Below, in pieces: positions 48,380-59,639 of a stretch of 64,000 nt of DNA. The notes beneath the pieces are model-generated. The model made no database searches. It had not been told where the DNA came from and worked only from the letters and a program-made list of their open reading frames with translations. The DNA lies in NCBI GenBank assembly GCA_028023455.1, contig JAQFVV010012395.1, positions 7,070,001 to 7,134,000 of the forward strand, written 5' to 3'. The stretch is from Epiperipatus broadwayi. Its lineage: Eukaryota; Onychophora; Udeonychophora; Euonychophora; Peripatidae. The number at the start of each line of letters is the position of its first letter. Positions within the stretch are counted from its first letter, which is position 1. The position numbers and the translations under genes were made by a program.

Positions 48380-48500
48380 ATACTGAATAATGATAAAGTT
48401 AGGTGTAAAGGATTGTGATTTGGTGCACCTGATGAGTGCTGGTTGAATATAAAGTGTCTTTTATGGATCATACATCTTTTCCACATGTCTTTCTTTGTTT
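48380..48500 (+). repeat. Hammerhead-family copy, decayed
   Basis: CTGATGAGTGCTGGTTGAAT at 48429-48448, preceded by GTGATTTGGTGCAC. The 3' side of stem II and GAAA are lost (TATAAAG). The tail TTATGGATCATACATC is shared with the copy at 47660-47722. Confidence 0.7.
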
Positions 48501-48539
48501 GTATGTTTATGATTACACACCTGTCCACAAAGTTTATAT

Positions 48540-48850
48540 ATATATATATATATAATGCTTTTATTTAGTTTGAAGGCTAATGCACAAACAAACTTTTTTT
48601 TTTGGTTCACAACTTTGGTTGTTAGGTATAACTTTAAATAAAAGTGGAGTGGCATCCATAAATTAATTAATTCAAGAAATACAGTTTGGGAATAAATTAA
48701 ATATTCTATTGTATTGCTTGAATTAATTAATTTATGTCATCCTGCACTTATATTTAAATTTATATCAAATACCAAAAGTCTGATCCAGGAAAAAAATATT
48801 TTTTTGCTTTTTAATCCTCAAATAAAATTAAAGCTTCTAAATACTATTTT
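48540..48850. repeat. Palindromic repeat (AATTAATTAATTCAAG family), intact
   Basis: The left arm ATGCTTTTATTTAGTTTGAA to CATAAATTAATTAATTCAAG is mirrored by CTTGAATTAATTAATTTATG to CAAATAAAATTAAAGC. It starts inside a (TA)n tract. Arms are about 135 bp and no internal insertion is present, unlike the copy at 45755. Confidence 0.82.
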
Positions 48851-48909
48851 TAATATATAAATTTTCTCTCACATTAGCAATTAAATGTAATCTTTTTAAA
48901 AATCTTGGG

Positions 48910-49350
48910 ACTATAAAAGTCTTTCTCACATGTCTTTGGTCATATGCTTATGATTACATTCCTTCACAAGTTGTTAAAAGTAAATAGAAACTAGTTACTA
49001 TCTTGTGAGAGAGTGGTACAGTGAAAAATGACACTACAAAAATATTTATTAAGAATGACTAATAAAAATTATTAATATGCATTTTTCATTCACTATTTTA
49101 ATTAACTGTAAATCTCTCTAAAATTTCTTTCTCAAATTAAATAAAAGGACCATGTATAATGCATGACTAAAAACTTACTAAATTGATTTGAATATAGTTT
49201 GAAATATAGACCATCAACACTATCAAGCTAGTCAACCTTGAACATGTGTACAAAATTAAAAAAAAAATCTGTTTGGTAAAAGTAGATTAAAAATCAAATA
49301 CAAGAGTTGACCCAAACAAACAAGTCTTAAATTAAATAAAAGCACTCAAA
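48910..49350. repeat. Fragments of two dispersed repeat families
   Basis: 48910-49090 resembles the 48045 palindrome (GAGAGTGGTACAGTGAAAAA). 49080-49350 resembles 40900-41640 (GTCTTAAATTAAATAAAAGC). Neither has coding content. Confidence 0.55.
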
Positions 49351-49549
49351 ACAAATGTATAAATAAATTGACAAACATTTAAAAATAACTTTAACACTAA
49401 TATTTTTTAAAGAATTTGCTATAATTGATTTACTTTGAAAAAGATTAAATCTAAATGCTAAAATGAAGTAAAACACTGAAAACGCTGATAAATATCTTTT
49501 TTTAATGAATACCACGAGAAGGCAAAATTAGTAAATATTTACTGTTTTT

Positions 49550-49650
49550 TCTCACGTGTCATAGCATCAGCCGAAAGCGAACCCGCTAACCCAGGACAAC
49601 TGCTTGTAAAGCAGCTGTCGTTGACCTCTCGATCACCAATGCTTGACATA
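49550..49650 (-). mobile_element. tRNA-only retroposon, long T-arm type
   Basis: Minus strand: head TATGTCAAGCATTGG, TGATCGAGAGGTCAACGACA, anticodon arm GCTGCTTTACAAGCAG, then TGGGTTAGCGGGTTCGCTTT, acceptor end TGATGC, TATGACACGTGAG and A-run. Duplications TATTTACTGTTTTT lie at 49536-49549 and 49651-49664, perfect over 14 bp. Confidence 0.9.
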
Positions 49651-49924
49651 TATTTACTGTTTTTATCGCTTCAGTATAAAGATTTTAGTAGAATAAAGTT
49701 TACTATATATTTTGAATAGTTTTATATTATTAAAAATTAATCTACATAAAGTATATACTACATACATAGTATTATAATTGCATAATAGTATATATATATA
49801 GTAAAGCACAATTGTATTCAGTAAGTTGGTATATTTTGATGTTAAAAGTCAACTTGTAATACTTGCAGAAGTAAGTATATTATAAATTATGTATATTTAA
49901 ATACAAGTATATTGTCTATACTGA

Positions 49925-50330
49925 ACTTAATATAATTAGAAGGAATTTGAACTCGAATTTTCAAGATCCCTACAGCTACCCACTCCATCTTATGCAACTG
50001 ACATGCATAAGGTGATCTCCAACATTCATATTTTATGCTGAACCAGCACTCATCAGTTCGTCCAGATTAGCATCTCCTGCACCCATATATAATCAATGCT
50101 CAGTTTACATTAAGATAGCAAATCTTCATACTTTAATGGATAGACTTCAATCCACTCCAACCTCTAACTTTTCAGCCATCCATACCATTGAAAATCTGAT
50201 GATGAAAACTTAAATTCCATGCTGATGCTAATATTAATATAAATTATCTTACTATAACTGAGCACTGATTATATAATTATGTGTGGGAGATGATAATCTG
50301 GACCAACTGATGAGTGCTTTTATTAAAAAC
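49925..50330. repeat. Hammerhead-family inverted pair
   Basis: The left copy (minus) has box B-like GAGTTCAAATTCC at about 49932-49944. Its ribozyme at 50073-50011 has CTGATGA and stem II GTGCTGGTTCAGCA(C/T), but GAAA is AAAA, consistent with CpG decay at CACGAAA. Stem I AGATCACC at 50011 is complete on its 3' side. The right copy (plus, from about 50235) has AATCTGGACCAACTGATGAG and then breaks off at 50318, losing the rest. Confidence 0.82.
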
Positions 50331-51518
50331 CCAACACTGATACCCCCCCCCACACCAAAGAGGAGAGAGATTTTTTAAAATTTTTATTTACCAAAGAAAA
50401 AGTCCTCAAAATAAAGAACTTTCTAGAATTGAAAGGATAAAGATTTAGCTAAATTTTATGTAAGGTATCCAAAATTAAGAAAAAAAAATTGAAATAAAAA
50501 CAAAAACACGAGTCAATTATTGATTAGATTATACACCCCCTTACCAATTAGAATTGTGGCCAAAAGCAGTATGGTTATAACAATTAATGTATATTGATCA
50601 TTGAAGATCATTTAAGGGACATATTGTCTACTAGTAACAGAAACATACTCTAGACCATATTGCGATATTATGACTTCCCTCTTCATACTTCACGGTACCT
50701 TGAGGAAAAGACCTAATTTTTAAAAATTGGATTTTCTTTCTGATTATCTGTTATGTGAGAGACATACTAGTTTATTGCTAATAAGTTTTGAATGTAATTT
50801 GGTACGTTTCGTACTAATATTTAAATCTAAACCCAATAATTATAGAAGTAAACAACTTATTCACAACTCCTGAAAAAGAAAAAGAGATCGCTAACAGATA
50901 AAGTTAAGGCGTATATTGAAAGAAAGTTAAACGAATTTTATTTATAAATGATAAGAAATATTTGCTTAAAATAAACAATGGAAATTACTGTAGTGCGTAA
51001 AACAAATAAAAAGAAAATTCTGCCAGATAAATGATTAAGAGAGATTTACTAATAAGAATTAGTTGCTTAACACAATCGAAATCGAAAAAGACTAATTAAA
51101 AATACCAGAGGGGAAAACAGACTGATTGGTATCTGAGAAAATAAGATAGCAATCAAAAAACCGTGCCTCTGAAGGTATCATCAGGCGGCTAGGGACTAAA
51201 GCAGATCTCATAGATCTTATTTTGTGTTTTTTTATACGCCTAACGGGCTCTATAGGAGGAAACACAACGACATGTGAGTATACGTATTTGTTAAATTTGT
51301 ACACAGCTAGATTTGAGCAATAGACCGTGTAATCAGAGTTTGATCCAATAGTAGAGTATATAAATAGGTTTTAATTTGTTTGTATGCTAAGTGATTAATA
51401 TTACTGTTAATAATGTGAGGTTCAGTGCTAAATTCGTTTTAATTACACTTGATAATCCCTTATTTAAATTTTGTCGTTATTAAATTTTGTTTTTATTAAT
51501 TTCCCGTGCGTTACTCAT
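50331..51518. other. No recognisable gene
   Basis: A C10 tract lies at about 50343-50352. A 70-codon minus-strand frame at 51304-51092 lies in less AT-rich DNA that also reads CGCCTGATGATACC and may be old mobile DNA. I cannot assign it. Confidence 0.45.
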
Positions 51519-52180
51519 TTTGTAAAATTTTCACGTGTTGTTATAGTTATTCATTATTAAAATATTATTTATCATTACGTATATAACATGTGTTAATTGA
51601 TTATAGAGTTCTAGAAGTGAATGAAAGATTTCCACTCCATACATTTATTATCAGTTGATTAAAGATCAATTTACATTAAAAGATATAAAGACTGATTTAA
51701 ATTGGAACTCTGGCTGGTAATAGTTCTGGATGTCTGTACATAAAACGATCTAAAAGAAAGTAAGAATATACATGTAAATGGAAAAATATGGGTGATTTAT
51801 TTTGTAAATTATGTAAGGAAGGAATAGAAAATATTAGGCATTTGTTAATTGAATGTAAATGTTTGAAAACAGAAAGGGTACATATAATGAAGTTGTGGAA
51901 AAATAAATATGAAAAGAGTGATTATACAGAAAGTGAATTATTGGTTTTTATGCTGGGTTTGGGTAAAGATAAGGGGAATTTAGATATAAAGGTTATAGAG
52001 TTGACAAAGATTATGTTGTGGAAATGGGATAGAGCAGATGGGTAAATTTAGAGTGGGGAATGTAAAATAAAGTGGCTAACAGGTTTATCTGGGCATAATT
52101 GCTGAGATATTCTTGACTTCGTTTACGGAGAAGCCATAATACATCACATCACGTTTGTAAAATTTTCACGTGTTGTTATA
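51519..52180 (+). mobile_element. 5'-truncated LINE with perfect 27-bp target-site duplication
   Basis: TTTGTAAAATTTTCACGTGT then TGTTATA occurs at 51519-51545 and, unchanged, at 52154-52180. Between them lies a 608-bp LINE 3' end: coding sequence, a 3' UTR with TCTGGGCATAATTGCTGAGA, and a terminal repeat ACATCACATCAC. The same tail occurs inverted at 34885-35045. The terminal repeat in place of poly(A) fits the CR1/L2-like groups. The perfect duplication marks this as one of the youngest insertions in the window. Confidence 0.9.
51788..52045 (+). pseudogene. LINE ORF2 C-terminal zinc-knuckle region
   Basis: 85 open codons. A CCHC-like arrangement is visible: CKLC near residues 6-9, then HLLIEC at about 18-23 and a Cys soon after. 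This is the Cys/His motif at the C-terminus of many non-LTR ORF2 proteins, thought to bind nucleic acid. In-frame homologous sequence extends upstream to about 51680 with breaks. The end, KWDRADG, is directly followed by the 3' UTR. The RT and endonuclease are missing through 5' truncation. Clade (CR1/L2-like) is inferred. Confidence 0.7.
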
Positions 52181-53524
52181 TATATATGTAAATACCCAAT
52201 GAAATTAAATTAAAATAATAGCATAATATTAAAGTTATGTTTTGTTGCATCAAATGTTCTTACATTCTTCTAAAAAATTGATATTATTTATTATTTTTAT
52301 ATCTCACTGTACTTCTAGGAAGTGTATCTGGTACTCCAGGGTAATTCAGAACTCCTACTAGCAATCACTGCTTTAGACAAATATAATGGTAAAAATATCA
52401 TCTCTGAAGAAACTTTGAAAATGTTAAATGAGATCTTCATGTACCAAGATTTGTTGAAAATAATGCTTTAAGATAATAGAACAAACAAGATTTGTGCTGC
52501 TGAATGTAAAATTCCTTACAGAAAGAAAAATAAAACACATATTCACACTACTTTATCATTTCAAGCCAAAAGATAATATAAAGCTAAAGTAAACATTGAA
52601 AAAGCAGATATGACCAAATTATGGGAAGAACGCGCATTGCTTTCTTTATCAATATCTCCACACTGTTAAACTTTAACAAAAAATCTTTAATTGAGCTGTT
52701 AGTGTATAGAAGGTTCCAAAGCAAACCTTTCCTGCTGGTTTCTAGAAGTAAACAGCAATTATCATAGTGAGGAAAAAGTATGGACAAGAAATAATTCTAA
52801 AAAATTATTTGGAGAAGATTTAGTAGAGCAGAAACGCAATCCATTACAAATAGATATGGTAGAGCTTAATTAAAAACCTAATGAAATTTAGATGTCATGT
52901 AAATCATTTACATAGTTGAAGCATTACAGTATAAAAACATAGCGCTATATAAAATAAAATAATATCTCATTATATATGTTTAATTTCAACTAAAGAATGA
53001 CATATTGTAAATTGTAAAGATTTTGCAAGCTCATTCGTTTAAGTATAATAAATGTAATTTAAAGTGATTGCTTAACATCTTCACCCCTCATTTCCATACG
53101 CTTAAGATTTGCCCATACATAAATGTTTGGACCGTAAGGATGGATGGATTCATTCTATCTTTTCTAAAAACTATATCTCATGTCTGGAAAAGTGAGAGTA
53201 TTCATTTATAATTTATCCTTAAAGCGCATGTGCATTGGCTTAATCGCTAATATCACTATTATAATTGAAGCATTGAAAATGTTTACTGTCTATAATTAAT
53301 TGAATTTAACAAAGAGCTAAATGTTCTATTAAAAAGAAACTGGACCAAGACAGTACTAGAAGTGCAATTAGAATTATCTAGATTTAAAAAAAAAATCAAA
53401 ACCAGTCAATTCATTTAGATTTTTATAAAAATGAAGATCACTTAGATACTTCAATGACTTTATGTATAATAAGTAGACAAAATAGCTTTTGGAATTAGAA
53501 GAAGAGTAACATCTATATCTATAT
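52181..53524. other. No recognisable gene
   Basis: Short frames only; no repeat boundary seen. Confidence 0.5.
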
Positions 53525-53620
53525 ATTGTTAAAATGAGGTTGCTTTGACAACAGATTGAGATTGTGGATTGTTATTGATATTGGGGTTGTCTAAGTGTTA
53601 ACTGCTTTTAATTATATATA
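53525..53620 (+). repeat. Single arm of the 12503 fold-back family
   Basis: GATTGTTATTGATATTGGGG, then TTGTCTAAGTGTTAACTGCTTTTAAT, matches the right arm at 12755-12818. The other arm is absent. Confidence 0.8.
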
Positions 53621-54254
53621 TATGAAGTAAAATATCATTGGATTAGATAATTTAATAGAAACTTATAATACATATAGAAATAAGTTTATACAAATTATTT
53701 ATGAAAATGGGAATATTACATTGTATATTTATAAGTTAGGGATATAAATAGAAATATAATTAAGAATAAAAATGTGCCCACAAATGAGTATACAAAGTAT
53801 GCTAAGGAATGTGTAATTAAAAATAAATGAAAATCATGTTAGGAATGCTAATTTATTAAAAGTTATAATAACAAACATTCCATATACAGACAGGAATGTA
53901 AATAGTATCTCTTCTTAGAAGTGGATTTTAATTTTTTAAAAAAGTCTAACTCGTGCCAATCCAGGAAATAAAAATGTGAGAGAGAAAAAGGCAAGATAAA
54001 CACTAATGTATTTTTTTTGGCAGGAAGCAACGTGAATAGCTGATAGATCCAGAGTCACCTGTTTTGAAAATGCAAAAATAGGTTTAGAGATTTTATCTAT
54101 GCAGGTCACATTCTTATTTTTTTGTGTATGGATTTTAGTAATATGTATTAATTACTTAAATATTGTACTACTTAAATGTACTTGAAACCTTGTTTTGGTT
54201 TATCTATTAGTATTTAAATCTTTCCATTAATTATTATTCTTTAATATCTGTGGT
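53621..54254. other. No recognisable feature
   Basis: AT-rich, no supported frame. Confidence 0.5.
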
Positions 54255-54700
54255 GAATGAAATGAATGGGCTCCTCGCCAACATGCATTAGCCGACATGG
54301 TGAATGTATTTTTTTATATTATTATTTCTGAGTTTAAGATTGGATATTTAACTGAAGACTAATACCCATTCAATGAAGTAAAAGAACTGTAGATTAGGAC
54401 TAACAAGAAGAGATCAAAAATGAAATACAAATGTGGAGAGAACAAATAGAAATTACGCAAATCATCCAAAGAATTAAGAGACATTGAATTGGGCTGGACA
54501 TATTTCTAGAACAGATAACAGTAGGAAAATTAGAGTTTTAAATGGGATCTCAAGATATGTAAAAAGACCTAGAAAAAGATCACATGTGAGATGGATGAAT
54601 AAAATAAAATTTGCTGATGGGAAGAAAAGAGGTTATAGATTGGAGAAAGTGGATTAAACTAGGAGAGACGTTCGTTCTGCAGTGAATCAATAATGCTTAA
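54255..54700 (+). mobile_element. RTE copy 4: leader fused to 3' end
   Basis: 54255-54345 matches the RTE leader of copy 2 (GGGCTCCTCGCCAACATGCA; TCTGAGTTTAAGATTGG). From about 54390 the sequence is the C-terminal end (GACTAACAAGAAGAGATC; AGACCTAGAAAAAGATCACA; CTGCAGTGAATC). The endonuclease and RT are missing, so it is an internal-deletion derivative of about 450 bp with both ends, or two adjacent fragments. Confidence 0.7.
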
Positions 54701-55342
54701 AAATGATAACATTGTTGATAGATATCTATGGCGTATGTGAATATTACCAGTACTAATTTGGATTCTGTATATGTAAAGATATCTAATTATGTATATACTT
54801 AAATATATCAAAATATCGTACTACATTTACCCACGATTAGTTATTAACTACAGCTTATGCAGACTATCTATGGCAGACAAGGAATGCCTTTAATAGAAAC
54901 AAATATAGCAGTATGTGAAAAACATTATAAAAATTAATAATTATTTACATTTTCAAAGGAGTCTGGACATATTATTAAATATAAATTTGTAAAGACATAT
55001 TATTGGTTTATTACTACATGTTTGCTTAGTGACAGAAAAAGCTATTCCAGAGAATAAAGAATTCTGGATCAAAGTTATTCTACTACCATATAAAATTCTC
55101 AAACATTACTATATTTATTACAAGCTGTAATATGTTACTGAATAAAACAAGGTTAACTGAACAGCATTTTCTACTTACTCATGTTTAACAAAAATGAATA
55201 TCAAATGGAAATAGGCTGCAATACTATAATAAAACTAATTGATGTAAAATAGTCTAAAGTCTCAGAATGTAATTTTATTAATCAAAAACCACATTCGATA
55301 ATTGTTATATATGGTGTGTTCTCGTGAAAAAATGACCGCTTC
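54701..55342. other. No recognisable feature
   Basis: AT-rich, no supported frame. Confidence 0.5.
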
Positions 55343-55449
55343 TGTCAAGCACTGATGGTCGAGAAGTCAGCGACAGCTGCTTTACAAGCAGTTGTCCCGG
55401 GTTAGCAGGTTCGCTTCCCGGCTGATGCTATTACACATGGGAAAAAAAG
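55343..55449 (+). mobile_element. tRNA-only retroposon, long T-arm type
   Basis: Head TGTCAAGC, body CACTGATGGTCGAGAAGTCA, anticodon arm GCTGCTTTACAAGCAGT (loop TTTACAA), CCCGGGTTAGCAGGTTCGCT and TCCCGGCTGATGC, then TATTACACATGGG and A7. Perfect duplications ATGACCGCTTC lie at 55332-55342 and 55450-55460. Box B (GGTTCGCTTCC) is close to consensus. The extra bases before box B look like a duplication of GGTTNGC. Confidence 0.92.
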
Positions 55450-56439
55450 ATGACCGCTTCAGCTTTTTCCTTCAAGCTTCTTGCCATTCCATCTATGAAT
55501 CAGTAAGTCCAAAAAAATCCTGATATACGGGATGTTATTAAAAATATAGAAATATTATTTGGATATTAAAGTGAGAAGATAACACATAATTAATTGTATT
55601 TGTTTGAAATACATTGTAACAAAGAATTCAAATTTGAAATAAATAATTTTAAAATAGATTTTGTTTCAGTGTTTTGTTTTAGACAAATCTTACACGATGA
55701 AAGTGATAAAAGAATTCTTTGAATTATTGAAATAATATTTGTTTAACTAAGTACTAATAACTTGTTGTTAATTTGAATTAAACCACATGTATTTATAGTT
55801 GTGATTCGAGAATAAAATATGTCTTATGATTACTTGTCTGCTCTTGATGTGATTGTAAGAGAAAAGGCAAGGTGGTAATTTTAGAATAAAATTTCGAATT
55901 AGATATTAATTCCAATTTAATAATAAGCTTTTTAATTTTCTGCTCTGCTGTGGAATTAAGTTCTACTAGGGATAAATAAATTTATCCATGTATTAGACGA
56001 ACTAGAGTTTAAAGAAAATAGCCTTAAGTTAGATGAAAATAATAAAGAAAATAAACTTATTTAATATATATATATATTTAAAAAATAATTATTTCATTAT
56101 TGTTAATTCTTTGTAATTCTTATTAAAAAATTGTAAAATAGTTGTTTAGTTAATTATTATTATTTTCGAAAGAAATTAATATATAAAACCAACAATATAT
56201 GCAATTGTAAATGTGTAATACATAAATATAACAAATACAGTAATAATAAAACAAGGTTATGTTGAGCACTATAATAAAGTAAGTGCATAAAATATATTTG
56301 TAATTATTCTATATAATAAACTATGAATTTAAAAATGTGAATCAATCGTTGCCTTGTTAACAGATTGAAGATTCATGATTTTAATAAGCTTGGACTGTTT
56401 TGTGACAAGAAATATATATATATTCAAATTAAAATTGAA
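55450..56439. other. No recognisable feature
   Basis: AT-rich; (TA)n at about 56064-56078. Confidence 0.5.
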
Positions 56440-59395
56440 TATGGAAGTATCTAAATAAAGATACAGCAGAATTGAGTTATATTTTGACAAAAAGAAAAGT
56501 TTTGTTTTAGGATTGGAATGTGCTTAAATAAGAAATGATCAGCCATCTACATCTAAGATAAATTTTAATGCAAGACGTTCCACTAGAGGGAGCCAAGGAC
56601 TCCAGTTAACTCTGTTACTGGCTCCCCGTTTTAGTTTCCCTTTTCTTAGTTTAGGGAATTAATTTTCTCTAAAACTATTTCTATTTAAAAGAGGAGTTTC
56701 TTAGCTCTTTTTTCATCTACAAGTTATGTCAACACGTCATCGCAAGTAAGAATATTTTCAATATCTATAAAACGCTACGCAAATTATACGGCAGCGATTG
56801 AAATTTCAATAGATTACTACAGTGATTTTGCCTTTTAATGAAAATTCTTCGTTTCACTCAGAGGATCTGATAGTCAGGAGTGGCTCTGGGAGACTAAATC
56901 CTAGTTCCTGTTGAATATGGGAGCTGGGATGAGGGTGCAATGGGGATTGTTTCCGACGTTGATTCTCTTATTCATAGGAAAGGAGAAATAACGTTATTTT
57001 TTTCAGCGTTATTCTTATAAACAATTTTATCCACGTGTTATTGCAAAGTAAGCTGCAGTTTGACCTAATGGTTTACTATTATTTCCAATGTGATTACTGA
57101 CAGGGTTGACCCTTTGCTGTTCATGTGGCTCTTCATGATGGATTAGAATGGTTTTCAGCAGAAACATTTCAAAGCTTAGTTTTTTCCCCTAGTTCTTCAT
57201 AAGTCTTCCAAAGTATACTGAATTGCTCTCTTTTGGAGATATTCAGGCCATTCTGGAGAACGGAACAGTAGACTGACTTAGCCCGTATTTTATATTATCT
57301 CAAGTGTTTTCCCATTCTTTAACTTATCTGCTGCAAATTGGATTTTTCAATATTATATTTCTAAAATGCTATTCATATTTGAATTCTAGACTTTACAAAT
57401 AATTTCTAATTGTAACCTAGGTTATAATTAATCGTCTCATGGACTAATGCTCTGAGTTATTACAAGTTGATCAATTTTTGGAAATGCTATGAACAAAAAA
57501 TACAGCGAATCATTTTAGATCTCCATATTATACTATGTAAATCAATGCTTACCTTGTAAAACATTTTGTACCAATAAAGTTTAATTTTACTTTTTTTTTT
57601 AAAAAAAAAAGACAGAAAGATAAAAAATTGTACCAGTAGTTGGTATTTATAATTCCAGAAATATAACAGCAAATTTAAGATAGAATTTGCAAATCATTTT
57701 AAAGTATTAGATTTTAAGAATGAGATAAATAAAAAAAATAATGCTGTACAAAGAACTACTAAACCGATAACTGGTATAAAAATAGAAATTCACTAATACA
57801 TTTTAATCTGAAATAAAGAAATATATGTAAGAATGATTCATTTAGAAAAATTGAATATCTGAAGTTTTGTAAAATTATATGAAAGATAGTTAATATTGAC
57901 AAAAAAAAATATATCTGTAAATTGGCATGAAAAGTCTTTAAAAATAAATTTCAAAAGTATAAAACATCTTCAGTAATAAGAAAAAAACAGCACTATTATT
58001 AAAAAGAGGAATGACATAAAATGTATGAAAGAATATTATAAAAAACTATGCAATGTCAGAAAATAAACAATTGTTCATACAATTGCAACATTTCTAAATT
58101 GCCAAAGGATAAAATGAGATGTAATTACATCTACAAAGAATCAAACTCATGGAAAATGATAAAAGAAGTCGACGATGAAATAAAGAAATTGTTGGCAAAG
58201 GATGAATAGCAAAATGTAATAGCGATATTGATACATAAGAAAGGTGAAGAAAATATTAGAATGTATAGAAGACTGATAGTTATGTAGTTTCTGACAGAAT
58301 ACTGATAAAAGACATAGCAGCTTTGTATTATTTCTATATAAGTTTTATTACGATCTTTACAAATAATCTATGGAAAACTTTCGATTCACATCTATCAAAA
58401 AAAAACAACAACCTGGATTTAAAAATGGTTTTAATGCAGCAAGAAGTTATAGAAAAAAAGCAATGAGCTGTGAGTTGTTTTGACATCTTGGATTTATAGA
58501 ATATGAAAAGACACACAACTCTAAAAATATGTTTGTGATGATTACAACTTTGGAAAATGAAGACATAAATACAAAATAACAATACATTTGGAGGAAAAAT
58601 ATATTTATCAAAATGCAACAATATTGATTATATCATGTGATGATACTAAAAAATATTAACTTTATGAATATCACATAGATTTTGCAACTACAGTATTGAT
58701 TTTTTTCTTTTGTGAAATACTACTTCACATTGCAAAAAAATATTAAATAAAAGTCTTAATAAGGATAAATTCTAAAAAAGATTGCAGTAATTAAAAAAAA
58801 ATTCATTTACGGAGAATATAAAAAATACTAATAATGAATTAGAAAAAGTTAATTACTTTGATCAGATTATTAAAACAAATGGAAACATAATGAATAAAAT
58901 TATTCACAGAAATAAATTTGGATGGAATATTTTTGGTGGAAATAATATTTTAAAAAATACCTGTGTGATTGAAAAGAGAGGTTTTTAATAATTGTTTTGT
59001 CCTTACACCTAAATCTTAGATTTGTACAATTAACAAAAAAGCAAACAGACTTCAGATCATACAATGAAGTATGAAGAGATGTATGTTGGGAGAAACCAAG
59101 AGGGATCAGAAGTTTAAATATATAGGTAAGAAAATAGAGAGATATAGTTAATATTATCTCTTTAAAAATTAAGAGAGTGAAATAGTTCTGGGGTGGATAT
59201 TTTTGAGCTATAAATGGATATCTGAAGTCTTAAATCATATCACAAGAGAGTAAATAATCTGTAAAACGACCGTATATGATATTGATAGAGGAGATGAGAA
59301 AGTTTTATGAAGTGATATAAAGAAGGGAAATTATGAACTGGAAACACAATTAAATCTAGAAAGGCGCTTTTATTATGCAGTTCATCATTATAAAT
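56440..59395 (+). mobile_element. RTE copy 3, heavily decayed and interrupted
   Basis: 56450-56530 matches the endonuclease (GCAGAATTGAGTTATATTTT, the LDYILT region). The match resumes at about 57650 (GCAAATTTAAGATAGAATTT) and follows the order of copy 1 to the C-terminus and 3' end, with CGCTTTTATTATGCAGTTCA at about 59363-59384. It is more diverged than copies 1 and 2, with frequent stops. About 1.1 kb of foreign sequence separates the first two blocks. Confidence 0.7.
56535..57640. other. Foreign 1.1-kb block inside RTE copy 3
   Basis: This block is absent from other RTE copies and is less AT-rich than its surroundings at 56570-57330. A hairpin GGGAGCCA ... TGGCTCCC lies at about 56599-56637. 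Patches such as 56860-56960 (GGAGTGGCTCTGGGAGACTA) look unlike the rest of the window. I recognise no protein or RNA. It may be a transposon with unrecognised ends. Confidence 0.5.
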
Positions 59396-59639
59396 TAAAA
59401 ATGTTGATATGTGAACATTTGGTTTCAAGTTTTACACAAATGCTTGAGATTACCGAAAATATATAGCCGACATAATATGTTTTAAAGTACACATGTACAC
59501 TCAAATGGAATTAGTGTAATTATAAAAAGATATTACAATAAAAAAATAAGAGAGATGGGCAAATATATGCCCATACACACGTATTCAAATCTAGAAAATG
59601 AACAAATTTCACTTTTTTTTTTAACGCGGGCTTTGAACG

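Noticed and set aside
51165-51200. Another hammerhead on the minus strand (CTGATGATACCTTCAGAGGCACGG)
   Set aside because: CTGATGA is present but no GAAA follows, and stem II and stem I pairing are not convincing.
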